From positions 1-12,632 of the forward strand of contig JAJYMT010000030.1 in the NCBI GenBank assembly GCA_021786695.1: a stretch of DNA of 12,632 bases, in the 5' to 3' direction. Below, piece after piece: positions 1 to 6,168 of this stretch. Position 1 is the stretch's first letter. Every line of letters starts with the position of its first letter. This DNA comes from a bacterium (GTDB lineage: Bacteria; Patescibacteriota; Patescibacteriia; Patescibacteriales; GWE2-39-37). The notes under the pieces are model-generated. The model was not told the origin of the DNA, made no database searches, and saw only the letters and a list, made by a program, of their open reading frames with translations. The position numbers were made by a program, and so were the translations under genes.

Positions 1-2
1 TT

Positions 3-269
3 TTAAAAAAGTCGACGACTATTCAGGAATATCGGCGGTCGATTTGTGCCGTCGGCGATCCTGATAAGAGGGGATTTCGCAAGACGAAGGTCATAGAATG
101 GTTTGGTTTTTTTGCGATTATCAGTTTTTCAAAACGGATACGTATTAATGTAGTGATAAGGCGAATTGGGGAAGAGGAAGGTAAATACCATTTTTGGAGC
201 GTTATGCCTTATTGGACGCTGACAAACAATAAAAGGATAATCGGTTCAAAGAAAATTGAGGATGAATAA
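3..269 (+). CDS. C-terminal part of an unrecognised protein, truncated by the window edge
   Basis: One frame stays open from base 3 to a TAA at 267-269 and gives 88 residues with no stop. The peptide is basic and rich in aromatic and beta-branched residues. It has alternating hydrophobic stretches (VIEWFGFFAIISFSKRIRIN, then IRRIGEEEGKYHFWSVMPYW), which suggest a small alpha/beta domain ending in a beta-strand pair. The start lies outside the window. I do not recognise the family with confidence. The layout (a short loop, then a conserved-looking HFWSVMP stretch) is faintly like small nuclease or toxin-like folds, but that is only an impression. A hairpin terminator begins three bases after the stop, which supports a genuine gene end here. 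Confidence 0.6.
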   Translation, partial: LKKSTTIQEYRRSICAVGDPDKRGFRKTKVIEWFGFFAIISFSKRIRINVVIRRIGEEEGKYHFWSVMPYWTLTNNKRIIGSKKIEDE

Positions 270-368
270 ACAAAAACACCCTCGTTAAGAGAGTGTTTTT
301 GCTGTGCTTGCTTTTCGGCTTATGTTCCGCAAGGGATTAGCCGAACGGGGCTTGCGCCCACAAGCACA
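270..368 (-). ncRNA. Candidate compact structured small RNA (three-way junction) of unknown class
   Basis: The region folds as a closed unit. An outer helix pairs TGTGCTTG (303-310) with CAAGCACA (361-368). Inside are a hairpin TTCGGCT (314-320)/AGCCGAA (339-345) and a small stem GGGC (348-351)/GCCC (356-359). Read on the minus strand, the small stem is capped by GCAA, a GNRA tetraloop. The predicted start point of a good minus-strand promoter (374-401) falls at the 5' end of the outer helix, and a hairpin terminator (272-300) follows about 60 bases on. This predicts a stand-alone RNA of about 100 nt. I see none of the conserved core of SRP RNA, 6S RNA, tmRNA or RNase P RNA. Strand is not fully certain, because the plus strand also puts a GCAA loop on a UUCC/GGGA stem (325-336). 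Confidence 0.5.
272..300. terminator. Bidirectional hairpin terminator between the partial gene and the minus-strand RNA candidate
   Basis: Arms AAAAACACCCTC (272-283) and GAGAGTGTTTTT (289-300) flank a 5-base loop and pair at 11 of 12 positions. The single mismatch is C/A on the plus strand but a G-U wobble on the minus strand. The minus-strand transcript ends in a run of U followed by GUUUAUUC, a better U-tract than on the plus side. It can end the left-edge gene and, read leftward, the RNA candidate at 270-368. Confidence 0.7.
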
Positions 369-373
369 TATTT

Positions 374-401
374 ATATTATCACAAAATCACAAAAAGTCA
401 A
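374..401 (-). promoter_or_regulatory. Sigma70-type promoter, minus strand, for the small RNA candidate
   Basis: On the minus strand a -35 box TTGACT (plus 396-401) is followed by a 16-base spacer and a -10 box TAATAT (plus 374-379). A TGA directly before the -10 box gives an extended -10 (TGn). Initiation about 7 bases downstream would be near 367, at the start of the outer RNA helix. Nothing coding lies downstream on this strand before the terminator. Confidence 0.6.
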
Positions 402-426
402 TTTTAGGCAGTTAATAAATTTTCGT

Positions 427-455
427 TTGCTTTTTCGTCTTTAAATTGGGATAAT
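427..455 (+). promoter_or_regulatory. Probable promoter upstream of the polA remnant and the CYTH gene
   Basis: TTGCTT (427-432), a 17-base spacer and GATAAT (450-455) fit a sigma70 promoter. Predicted initiation is at about 462, which coincides with the ATG of the polA remnant, so a leaderless or nearly leaderless message is implied. It may be the ancestral polA promoter and may now drive the CYTH gene. No equally good promoter is visible directly before intact polA. Confidence 0.45.
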
Positions 456-461
456 CGGGAT

Positions 462-578
462 ATGGCAAAGGGGAAAGACCTGCCTCGCCGGCAGGCAGGA
501 AAATTTATTATCATAGACGGGGATGCGCTAATATTTCGGAGCTTTTACGCTCTGTCCATAGTCACTTTATTTAAGTAG
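462..578 (+). pseudogene. polA: Truncated second copy of the 5' end of polA
   Basis: A 38-codon frame from ATG 462 to TAG 576-578. Codons 14-31 (501-554) read KFIIIDGDALIFRSFYAL. This aligns without gaps to KLIIIDGNALIHRSFHAL of intact polA (1182-1235), the start of its 5'-3' exonuclease domain. Of 18 aligned codons, 14 encode the same residue, and six of these differ only at synonymous positions. Similarity ends after the CTG/TTG Leu codon; seven unrelated codons and a stop follow. A palindrome (479-499) sits in the first codons. The copy looks like a displaced, diverged allele of the polA start. A functional short peptide is unlikely but not excluded, because a promoter lies directly upstream. 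Confidence 0.8.
479..499. repeat. Short GC-rich palindrome (CCTGCCT...AGGCAGG)
   Basis: CCTGCCT (479-485) and AGGCAGG (493-499) are inverted copies around a 7-base GC-rich centre. The palindrome is 21 bp, a multiple of three, and lies in frame in the polA remnant between its start codon and the conserved IIIDG block. It resembles the short palindrome at 5950-5965 beside the murD remnant in composition and size. Confidence 0.6.
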
Positions 579-579
579 C

Positions 580-1095
580 ATGAAAAATATTGAGTTAAAA
601 GTCGTTTTGAAAAATTTCAAAGAGACGACTTCGAAGTTAAAAAAAATCGGAGCGAAACGGATCGCCATCTTGAAACAGATCGACACCTATTATAATTGTA
701 AGGCGGCGCGGCTGAAAATCAGGGAAATCAATAATAAGCGATTTGAACTGATTTATTATCAGAGACCAAAAAAGGTTGGCGCCAAACTATGCGATTATTA
801 TATTGCCGCTATTTTAAAAAAGAATCTTCAGCCGCTAAAATTTATATTAAAAGAGACGTGCGGTGAGCGCGTAATTGTGAGAAAGGAAAGGGAGTTGTGG
901 TTATATAAACATACAAGGATCCATCTAGACAAAGTTGAGAAACTTGGTAATTTTTTGGAACTGGAGACAGTAATAAAGAATTTGTCCGAGGCAAGGGCCA
1001 TGAAAGAGTGTTCGGAGGTTATTGATTTATTGGGTCTAAATCGATATAAAAAAATAAAATATTCGTATAGTGAATTACTGTTGGATAAAATTTAA
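580..1095 (+). CDS. CYTH-domain protein (class IV adenylate cyclase / triphosphatase-like)
   Basis: 171 residues, close to the size of a single CYTH domain. The CYTH family binds triphosphate substrates and metal ions in a beta-barrel tunnel. Members include class IV adenylate cyclases, thiamine triphosphatases and inorganic triphosphatases. Visible signatures are the N-terminal strand NIELKVVL (a variant of the ExExK motif with its first Glu replaced by Asn), QIDTYYNCKAARLKIRE near 34-50, ELIYYQR, VRKERELWLYKHTRIHLD, and LGNFLELETV near 122-131, followed by YSELLLDKI at the end. The substrate cannot be read from the sequence. Codon use is AU-rich (ATA, TTA and AAA common) compared with the neighbouring polA. 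The gene lies between a displaced polA start and intact polA, so it may be cargo brought in when polA was split. The start ATG lies one base after the stop of the remnant. Confidence 0.75.
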   Translation: MKNIELKVVLKNFKETTSKLKKIGAKRIAILKQIDTYYNCKAARLKIREINNKRFELIYYQRPKKVGAKLCDYYIAAILKKNLQPLKFILKETCGERVIVRKERELWLYKHTRIHLDKVEKLGNFLELETVIKNLSEARAMKECSEVIDLLGLNRYKKIKYSYSELLLDKI

Positions 1096-1129
1096 AGATA
1101 ATAGGACTGAAGTTTAAAGAAAATTCTGG

Positions 1130-1150
1130 ATTCCGGGTCAAGCCCGGAAT
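1130..1150. repeat. Short palindrome ATTCCGGG-tcaag-CCCGGAAT just before polA
   Basis: Perfect 8-bp arms at 1130-1137 and 1143-1150 around a 5-base loop, within the sequence TGGATTCCGGGTCAAGCCCG (1128-1147). The palindrome overlaps the upstream ATG at 1149, so that codon probably belongs to the repeat and is not the true polA start. Confidence 0.7.
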
Positions 1151-1163
1151 GACAACGAAAGAT

Positions 1164-3995
1164 ATGTCAAAAACGAAAGAAAAGTTAATAATTATAGACG
1201 GGAATGCGCTGATACATCGCAGCTTTCACGCTTTGCCACCGACCATGGCGACTAAGTCGGGGGAGCAGACGAACGCGGTGTATGGCTATACTGCCGTGCT
1301 GATCAAGGCGTTGCGCGAGTTCAAACCGAAGTACATCGCACTGACCTTGGATAAGAAGGGGCCGACTTTTCGGCACGAGGAATATAAGGAATACAAGGCG
1401 ACGCGGGTCAAGGCGCCGCAGGAGCTTTATGACCAGTTTGACCGCGTGCGGCAGGTGACGGAGGCCTTCGGCATCCCGATCTTTGAACTGTCCGGCTTTG
1501 AGGCGGACGACTTGATCGGCACTATCGCCCATACGGTCGACGGCTCGGTGGAAAAAATCATCGTGACCGGCGATATGGACACGATGCAACTCGTTAACGA
1601 CCACACTAAGGTTTTCACCATGAGCCACGGCCTCTCGGACAGCGTGGTCTATGACACGGACGCGGTGAAGAAAAGATTTTCCGGGCTGACGCCGGAGCAG
1701 ATGATCGATTACAAGGCCCTGCGCGGCGATCCGTCTGATAATATCCCGGGCGTCAAAGGCATCGGCGAAAAGACGGCGATCGATCTGTTGATTGAGTTCA
1801 AAACTTTGGATGGCGTCTACAAACATCTGGACTCGCCCAAGATCAAGGATCGGGTGCGGGAATTGTTGAAGGAGCACAAGAAGGAAGCCGAACTCTCCAA
1901 GCGCCTTGCCACCATCCGCACTGACGCGACGATCAAATTTAATTTGGAAGAGGCGCGCTTCGGTGATTTTGATCAGGCGAAGCTGGTTAAACTGTTTACG
2001 GAGCTGGAATTTAAATCGTTGTTGCCGCGGGTTTATGAGTTAACCAAAATAAAAACTCTCGAGACCCGACCTCGAGGGCTCGAGGTCGGGTCTCGAGAGG
2101 AGGGGCAAGAGCAAGACAAATTTGAGCGGAACAAAAAACAATTCAAATACACTTTGGTTGATGATGAGAAGGAGTTTAAGAAATTTTTGACGGAATTAAA
2201 GAAGCAGAAAGCGTTTACTTTTGACACGGAAACGGCTGGGTTTGATGTGTTTAGCGACAGGTTACTCGGGATTAGTTTTAGCTGGAAGAAGGGAGAAGCA
2301 TACTTCGTAAAGATCAATGAACAGCGATCAGTGATCAGTAAACAACAAAATACATTATTTAATTATAATACAAAGGTGGAGGTTGAAGTGCCAAATGATT
2401 GGCTAAATCAACTCAGGCCGATATTTGAGGATTCGAAAATCAAGAAGGCGGGGCATAATATCAAATTTGATCTAGGGTTTATGTGCGGCAACGGGATTAA
2501 GACCAAGGGCGTTGATTTTGACACGATGATCGCGGCGTACTTGATAAACCCCGGCTCACGCCAATATAGCTTGGACGCGGTGACCTTTGCTGAATTCGGT
2601 TTTGAAAAGATCAGCAAGGACGATTTGCTCGGCCGCGGGCGGGAGCGTATCACTTTCCCGGAAGTGCCGATCGAAAAATTGTCGCTATATTCCTGCGAGG
2701 ACGCGGACTTCACCAACCGTCTGGTGGCGAAACTTGCCAAAGAATTGAAAAAAGAAAAAACCGAGAAATTATTCAGAGAAATCGAGATGCCATTAGTTCC
2801 AGTGCTTTGCGAGATGGAGATTGATGGTGTGAAACTGGACGTGAAGTATTTAGCCGAACTGGCGGAGAGCACCCACAAGAAAATTAGAAAGCTGGAAAAG
2901 AAGATCCACGAGCTTGCCGGCATGGATTTTAACATCAAATCCACCCAACAGCTCGCCGAAGTGCTGTTTGAGAAGCTGGAACTCTCGACCGCCGGCATCG
3001 GCAAGACCAAGACCGGCATCTCGACCGGCGCCGATGAATTGGAAAAATTGAAAGACCAGCATCCGATTATAAAATTGATAATGGAATATAGAGAGTTCAC
3101 TAAGCTGACGAGCACCTACATCGATTCCTTGCCCAAACAGGTGAACAAAAAAACCGGACGTCTCCACACCAGCTTTAACCAGACCATCGCCGCCACCGGC
3201 CGCCTTTCATCCATTGAACCGAACTTGCAGAATATTCCCGTCCGCACCGAACTGGGGCGCGAGATCCGCTCGGCCTTCGTGGCCGACCGCGGCTACAAGC
3301 TGGTCTCGCTTGACTATTCGCAGATCGAGCTGCGCCTGGCGGCCCATTTTTCGGGCGACAAAAAAATGATCGAGACCTTCAAAAAAGGCGAGGACATCCA
3401 TCGTGCCACGGCGGCGGCCATCAATGAAGTGGCTTTGGCTGAGGTCACCCCGCAAATGCGGCGCGAGGCCAAGGCGACCAACTTCGGCATCCTTTATGGC
3501 CAGGGGCCGCACGGCCTGTCCGCGACTGCCGACATTCCATATATCAAAGCCAAGGAATTCATCGACCACTATTTCGAGACCTACAAGGGTGTTAAGAAAT
3601 ACATAGAAGAGACGATCGAGCAGGCGAAGGAAAAGGGCTACGTGGAAACGCTTTACGGCCGACGGCGCTATCTGCCGGAAATCAACTCGAGCGTGATGCA
3701 GATAAGGAAGGCGGCCGAGCGGATGGCGGTCAACACCCCGCTCCAGGGCACGGCCGCGGACCTGATCAAGGTAGCGATGATCGAGATTGCCAAGAAAATC
3801 AAAGAAAAGTACAATAAAGACGAGGTGCGGATGATTTTACAGGTACACGACGAGCTTTTGTTCGAGATTAAGGACGGTTTGGCGGATAAGGCGGCGGCAG
3901 AGTTTAAAAAGATTATGGAAGGCGGCCTCGAGCTCAAAGTCCCGGTGGTGGTGGACATAAAGACGGGGAAGAATTGGGGGGAGATGGAGGGGTAA
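1164..3995 (+). CDS. polA: DNA polymerase I with 5'-3' and 3'-5' exonuclease domains
   Basis: 943 residues from ATG 1164, a full-length three-domain Pol I acting in gap filling, Okazaki-fragment maturation and repair. The flap-nuclease domain (about 1-290) carries IIIDGNALIHRSF, GFEADDLIG, TGDMDTMQLV and GDPSDNIPGVKGIGEKT. The proofreading domain looks active: DTET (Asp354, Glu356), HNIKFD, and YSCEDAD. The polymerase domain has motif A DYSQIELR (Asp717), motif B RREAKATNFGILYG (from Arg766) and motif C VHDE (Asp896). A 44-bp perfect palindrome lies in frame at about residues 298-312, in the linker between the two nuclease domains. Residues about 383-400 (ERSVISK-like, AU-rich) may be a second in-frame repeat. 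An in-frame ATG at 1149 is part of a palindrome; 1164 is preferred because it gives MSKTKEKLIIIDG. No strong Shine-Dalgarno is seen. The stop codon abuts an inverted-repeat element. Confidence 0.97.
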   Translation: MSKTKEKLIIIDGNALIHRSFHALPPTMATKSGEQTNAVYGYTAVLIKALREFKPKYIALTLDKKGPTFRHEEYKEYKATRVKAPQELYDQFDRVRQVTEAFGIPIFELSGFEADDLIGTIAHTVDGSVEKIIVTGDMDTMQLVNDHTKVFTMSHGLSDSVVYDTDAVKKRFSGLTPEQMIDYKALRGDPSDNIPGVKGIGEKTAIDLLIEFKTLDGVYKHLDSPKIKDRVRELLKEHKKEAELSKRLATIRTDATIKFNLEEARFGDFDQAKLVKLFTELEFKSLLPRVYELTKIKTLETRPRGLEVGSREEGQEQDKFERNKKQFKYTLVDDEKEFKKFLTELKKQKAFTFDTETAGFDVFSDRLLGISFSWKKGEAYFVKINEQRSVISKQQNTLFNYNTKVEVEVPNDWLNQLRPIFEDSKIKKAGHNIKFDLGFMCGNGIKTKGVDFDTMIAAYLINPGSRQYSLDAVTFAEFGFEKISKDDLLGRGRERITFPEVPIEKLSLYSCEDADFTNRLVAKLAKELKKEKTEKLFREIEMPLVPVLCEMEIDGVKLDVKYLAELAESTHKKIRKLEKKIHELAGMDFNIKSTQQLAEVLFEKLELSTAGIGKTKTGISTGADELEKLKDQHPIIKLIMEYREFTKLTSTYIDSLPKQVNKKTGRLHTSFNQTIAATGRLSSIEPNLQNIPVRTELGREIRSAFVADRGYKLVSLDYSQIELRLAAHFSGDKKMIETFKKGEDIHRATAAAINEVALAEVTPQMRREAKATNFGILYGQGPHGLSATADIPYIKAKEFIDHYFETYKGVKKYIEETIEQAKEKGYVETLYGRRRYLPEINSSVMQIRKAAERMAVNTPLQGTAADLIKVAMIEIAKKIKEKYNKDEVRMILQVHDELLFEIKDGLADKAAAEFKKIMEGGLELKVPVVVDIKTGKNWGEMEG
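2056..2099. repeat. 44-bp perfect palindrome inserted in frame in polA
   Basis: A 20-base left arm CTCTCGAGACCCGACCTCGA (2056-2075), a GGGC loop and an exact inverted right arm (2080-2099). It encodes roughly LETRPRGLEVGSRE between the 5'-3' and 3'-5' exonuclease domains, a position where Pol I proteins have a tolerant linker. The reading frame is intact through it. In RNA it would form a very stable hairpin within the coding region. Confidence 0.9.
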
Positions 3996-4154
3996 TTAAA
4001 GTTTTGAGTTATAAATTTTTTGCTGCGGAACTCGCCTCACGCCGTCGGCGTGACCGGCCTCAGCCACCTCCTAGCGGACACATCCCATCTCCCGGTGGCT
4101 TCGGCCTGGCTCAAACAGTCCTCGCTGCAAAATTTATAACTCAAAACTTTAATT
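3994..4154. mobile_element. MITE-like element with 26-bp perfect terminal inverted repeats
   Basis: Arms at 3994-4019 and 4129-4154 are exact inverted copies, beginning AATTAAAGTTTTGAGTT. The interior (4020-4128) is GC-rich and itself structured: TCACGCC/GGCGTGA around GTC (4037-4053), and GGCCTCAGCCACC paired imperfectly with GGTGGCTTCGGCC. The left arm starts inside the polA stop codon and the right arm ends 13 bases before the pyrophosphatase start. The interior encodes no convincing protein, which fits a non-autonomous element. Its hairpin could end or protect the polA message. The AU-rich flanks with GC-rich hairpin core suggest a dispersed family, which I could not count from one window. 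Confidence 0.75.
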
Positions 4155-4167
4155 TCAAAAGAAAAAA

Positions 4168-4527
4168 ATGAGCGATGACATTTTTTCCTATTTAAACAAG
4201 ACGGTGAACGTGCGGGTGGACCGGCCGATGGGGTCGCGGCATCCGAAGTATGATTTTGTTTATCCGATAAACTACGGGCACCTGCCGGGTACCGAGGCGC
4301 CGGACGGCGAAGAGCTGGATGTTTACATCCTGGGCGTCGATCAGCCGATCCAGGCGATTACCGGACGGGTGATCGCGGTAATCCATCGAACCGACGACAA
4401 CGACGACAAGCTGATCGTCGTGCCGGAGGACGCGCCGGAATTCAGCGATAACCAGATCCGCGGACTGACCGAGTTCCAGGAACAATATTACACCTCGGTG
4501 ATCATCAGGGAGAAGCCGGAAGATTAG
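4168..4527 (+). CDS. ppa: Inorganic pyrophosphatase, short form
   Basis: 119 residues of the family I soluble inorganic diphosphatase type, which hydrolyses pyrophosphate to phosphate in the cytosol and pulls polymerisation reactions forward. Visible features are VRVDRPMGSRHPKY, FVYPINYGHLPG near 30-41, APDGEELDVYILG with the metal-binding acidic cluster near 44-56, and VIAVIHRTDDNDDKLIVVP with the second acidic cluster near 68-86. The cluster usually written DGDxxD is DGEELD here, so the middle Asp is Glu. It is much shorter than the E. coli enzyme (about 175 residues) but matches the short forms found in Firmicutes and other bacteria, so it is probably complete. The start lies 13 bases after the inverted-repeat element, with no clear Shine-Dalgarno but a purine run (AAAAGAAAAAA). 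Confidence 0.85.
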   Translation: MSDDIFSYLNKTVNVRVDRPMGSRHPKYDFVYPINYGHLPGTEAPDGEELDVYILGVDQPIQAITGRVIAVIHRTDDNDDKLIVVPEDAPEFSDNQIRGLTEFQEQYYTSVIIREKPED

Positions 4528-4532
4528 TAGAC

Positions 4533-4613
4533 AGTGAACAACAATCAATAATCAGTAAATAAAAATTAACTAATTTAAATTTCGAAAATACTGGTTATTG
4601 ATCATTGCTCACT
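4533..4613. repeat. Imperfect inverted-repeat element between ppa and murD
   Basis: Two 25-base arms (4533-4557 and 4589-4613) are inverted copies matching at 21 positions, around an AU-rich centre of 31 bases. The element fills nearly the whole gap between the two genes. The arm text (AGTGAACAACAATCAATAAT) resembles an AU-rich stretch inside polA at 2320-2346 (CAGTGATCAGTAAACAAC), suggesting one repeat family. Confidence 0.6.
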
Positions 4614-4625
4614 GATTGTTGACTT

Positions 4626-5945
4626 ATGCAATTGAAAAACTTGAACAACAAAAAGATAGCATTGCTCGGTTTGGGCGTGGAGAATTATGCCATGCTCAAA
4701 TTTTTGTTTAGCAAAGTCAAAGGTGCTCAGTTCACGGTCTGCGACAAAAGAAGTAAAGAGGGCCTGGGAGATAAATACAAAGAGTTGAAAAAGAAGATAA
4801 ATTGGGTTCTCGGTCCGGCGTTCAATAAAAAATTATATCAACACGATATCTTATTCCGTTCGCCGGGCTGGCCGCTTGATTGTCCCGGTATCCAGGAGGC
4901 GTTAAAAAAGAAAAAAACCATCGTCTATAGTCCCATCAGGTTGTTTTTCGATCTGTGCCCGACCAGAAACATCATCGGCGTCACCGGCACCAAAGGCAAG
5001 GGCACGACCGCGTCGCTGGTTTATGAAATCATCCGGCAGGCGGGTAAAAGGGTCTGGCTGGGCGGCAACATCGGCATCGCCCCCTTCGAATTCATCAGAA
5101 AGATCAAAGAGAACGACTGGGTGGTGCTGGAGTTGTCCAGCTTCCAGCTGGAAGATCTCGAGACCAGCCCGCGCATCGCGGTAATCACCAATTTTTACCG
5201 CGAGCACCTGGCGCCGGCAGATCCGAACAATCCGAATTTCCATCGGAGTTTGCTCAAATACCGCAATGCCAAATTGAATATTTTAAAATGGCAGAAGGCG
5301 GGCGATCTGGCGGTACTCAATCGTCGGTTCGGCAGTGCGCTCGGTCGCAAGAAAAACAAAGGCCATACTTTATATTTTACCAAATCGGCCCTGCCCTCCG
5401 GCCTGCCGGGCGAACACAACCGCGAAAACATCGCGGCGGCCGAGACGGTCGCGCGGCTGATGAACATCAAGCCGGCGACTACGGCCAAGGCGGTGGCGAA
5501 TTTCAAGGGCTTGGAGCACCGGCTGGAGCCGGTGAAAGAAGTAAGGGGAGTGATGTATTACAATGATTCATTTGCCACTACGCCCGAATCGGCCATCATC
5601 GGCATCAAGGCGTTCAAACCGCCGATCGTGCTTCTCGCCGGCGGAGCGGACAAGGGCGCAAGTTTCAAAGGCCTGGCCGAAGAGATCAAAAAGCGGGTGA
5701 AATTCGTCGTGCTGTTCAAGGGCGCGGCCACGCCGCGGCTCGAGAAAGAATTGAGACGGGCCGGTTATCCGAAAGCGCAGATGAAAACGGTCGGCGACAT
5801 CAGTAAGGCCGTGGCACTCGCCCGCAAGAAAATCGGCAAAGAAGGAACGGTGTTGATGTCCCCCGCCTGCGCCAGTTTCGGAATGTTCAAGAATTATAAG
5901 GAACGCGGGTTGTTGTTTAAACGCGAGGTGAAAAAACTAACGTAG
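4626..5945 (+). CDS. murD: UDP-N-acetylmuramoylalanine--D-glutamate ligase
   Basis: 439 residues, normal for MurD, which adds D-glutamate to UDP-MurNAc-L-Ala in the cytosol using ATP during peptidoglycan precursor synthesis. An N-terminal Rossmann-like part (IALLGLGVENYAML) is followed by the Mur-ligase P-loop GVTGTKGKGTTAS (118-130), ELSSFQLED (169-177), NFYREHL (189-195) and a downstream YRNAK lysine likely to be the carbamylated one. Then come GEHNREN, HRLEPV, YNDSFATTPES, GGADKGASF and SPACASFGMFKNYKERG, all typical of MurD. The last 84 bases are repeated with divergence just downstream (5960-6043). The gene begins 13 bases after an inverted-repeat element, with no evident Shine-Dalgarno. 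Presence of murD together with lgt argues for a cell envelope with peptidoglycan and lipoproteins. Confidence 0.95.
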   Translation: MQLKNLNNKKIALLGLGVENYAMLKFLFSKVKGAQFTVCDKRSKEGLGDKYKELKKKINWVLGPAFNKKLYQHDILFRSPGWPLDCPGIQEALKKKKTIVYSPIRLFFDLCPTRNIIGVTGTKGKGTTASLVYEIIRQAGKRVWLGGNIGIAPFEFIRKIKENDWVVLELSSFQLEDLETSPRIAVITNFYREHLAPADPNNPNFHRSLLKYRNAKLNILKWQKAGDLAVLNRRFGSALGRKKNKGHTLYFTKSALPSGLPGEHNRENIAAAETVARLMNIKPATTAKAVANFKGLEHRLEPVKEVRGVMYYNDSFATTPESAIIGIKAFKPPIVLLAGGADKGASFKGLAEEIKKRVKFVVLFKGAATPRLEKELRRAGYPKAQMKTVGDISKAVALARKKIGKEGTVLMSPACASFGMFKNYKERGLLFKREVKKLT

Positions 5946-5949
5946 CTTC

Positions 5950-5965
5950 GGCGGGCAGGCCCGCC
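5950..5965. repeat. Short palindrome GGCGGGC-AG-GCCCGCC at the edge of the murD remnant
   Basis: Perfect 7-bp arms around AG. Its right arm overlaps the first bases of the duplicated murD end (5960 onward), so the palindrome marks the boundary of the duplication. Confidence 0.65.
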
Positions 5966-6043
5966 TGCGCCATCCTTGGAATGTTCAAGAATTATAAGGA
6001 AAGAGGATTCTTATTTAAACGAGAAGTGAAAAAATTGGCATAG
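5960..6043 (+). pseudogene. murD: Diverged second copy of the 3' end of murD
   Basis: 84 bases aligned without gaps to the true murD end (5862-5945); by hand count 69 positions match. Translated in the murD frame it reads PACAILGMFKNYKERGFL then FKREVKKLA and a TAG, against PACASFGMFKNYKERGLL then FKREVKKLT and TAG. Many of the differences are synonymous (for example CGC/AGA for Arg). It has no start of its own and lies 14 bases after the murD stop. Because the copy keeps the protein sequence while drifting in DNA, it is more likely a displaced allele than a fresh tandem duplication. Confidence 0.85.
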
Positions 6044-6057
6044 CTAAAAGATAAAAT

Positions 6058-6118
6058 AAAAAAGCCCCCGCGCAGGCGCATCGGTGGCAGGTCCTCCTTC
6101 ATCAAGATTTCGGAGGAC
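6058..6118 (-). terminator. Terminator region for the LysW-like gene
   Basis: Read leftward, a hairpin GTCCTCC/GGAGGAC (6091-6097 and 6112-6118) is followed by a GC-rich hairpin ending in GGGGGC and a run of six T (6058-6088). It lies about 50 bases past the stop of the minus-strand gene at 6169. It may also stop plus-strand reading from murD, though no good U-tract exists on that side. Confidence 0.55.
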
Positions 6119-6168
6119 AGGCAAAAACAAAAAATATTTCGGTCTATGGGATACTTTGAACAATTAAA

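Noticed and set aside
270..368. Known RNA classes (SRP RNA, 6S, tmRNA, crcB or c-di-GMP riboswitch)
   Set aside because: The conserved cores of these RNAs were looked for by eye and not found, and no gene follows on the minus strand for a riboswitch to control.
1149..1163. Upstream ATG as the polA start
   Set aside because: The codon lies in a palindromic repeat; ATG 1164 gives a start typical of the family.
2408..3115. Long open frame on the minus strand opposite polA
   Set aside because: Low-complexity Ser/Phe-rich translation and full overlap with conserved polA domains.
3974..4171. Open frame spanning the inverted-repeat element
   Set aside because: It overlaps the polA end and encodes only the repeat, with no protein-like features.
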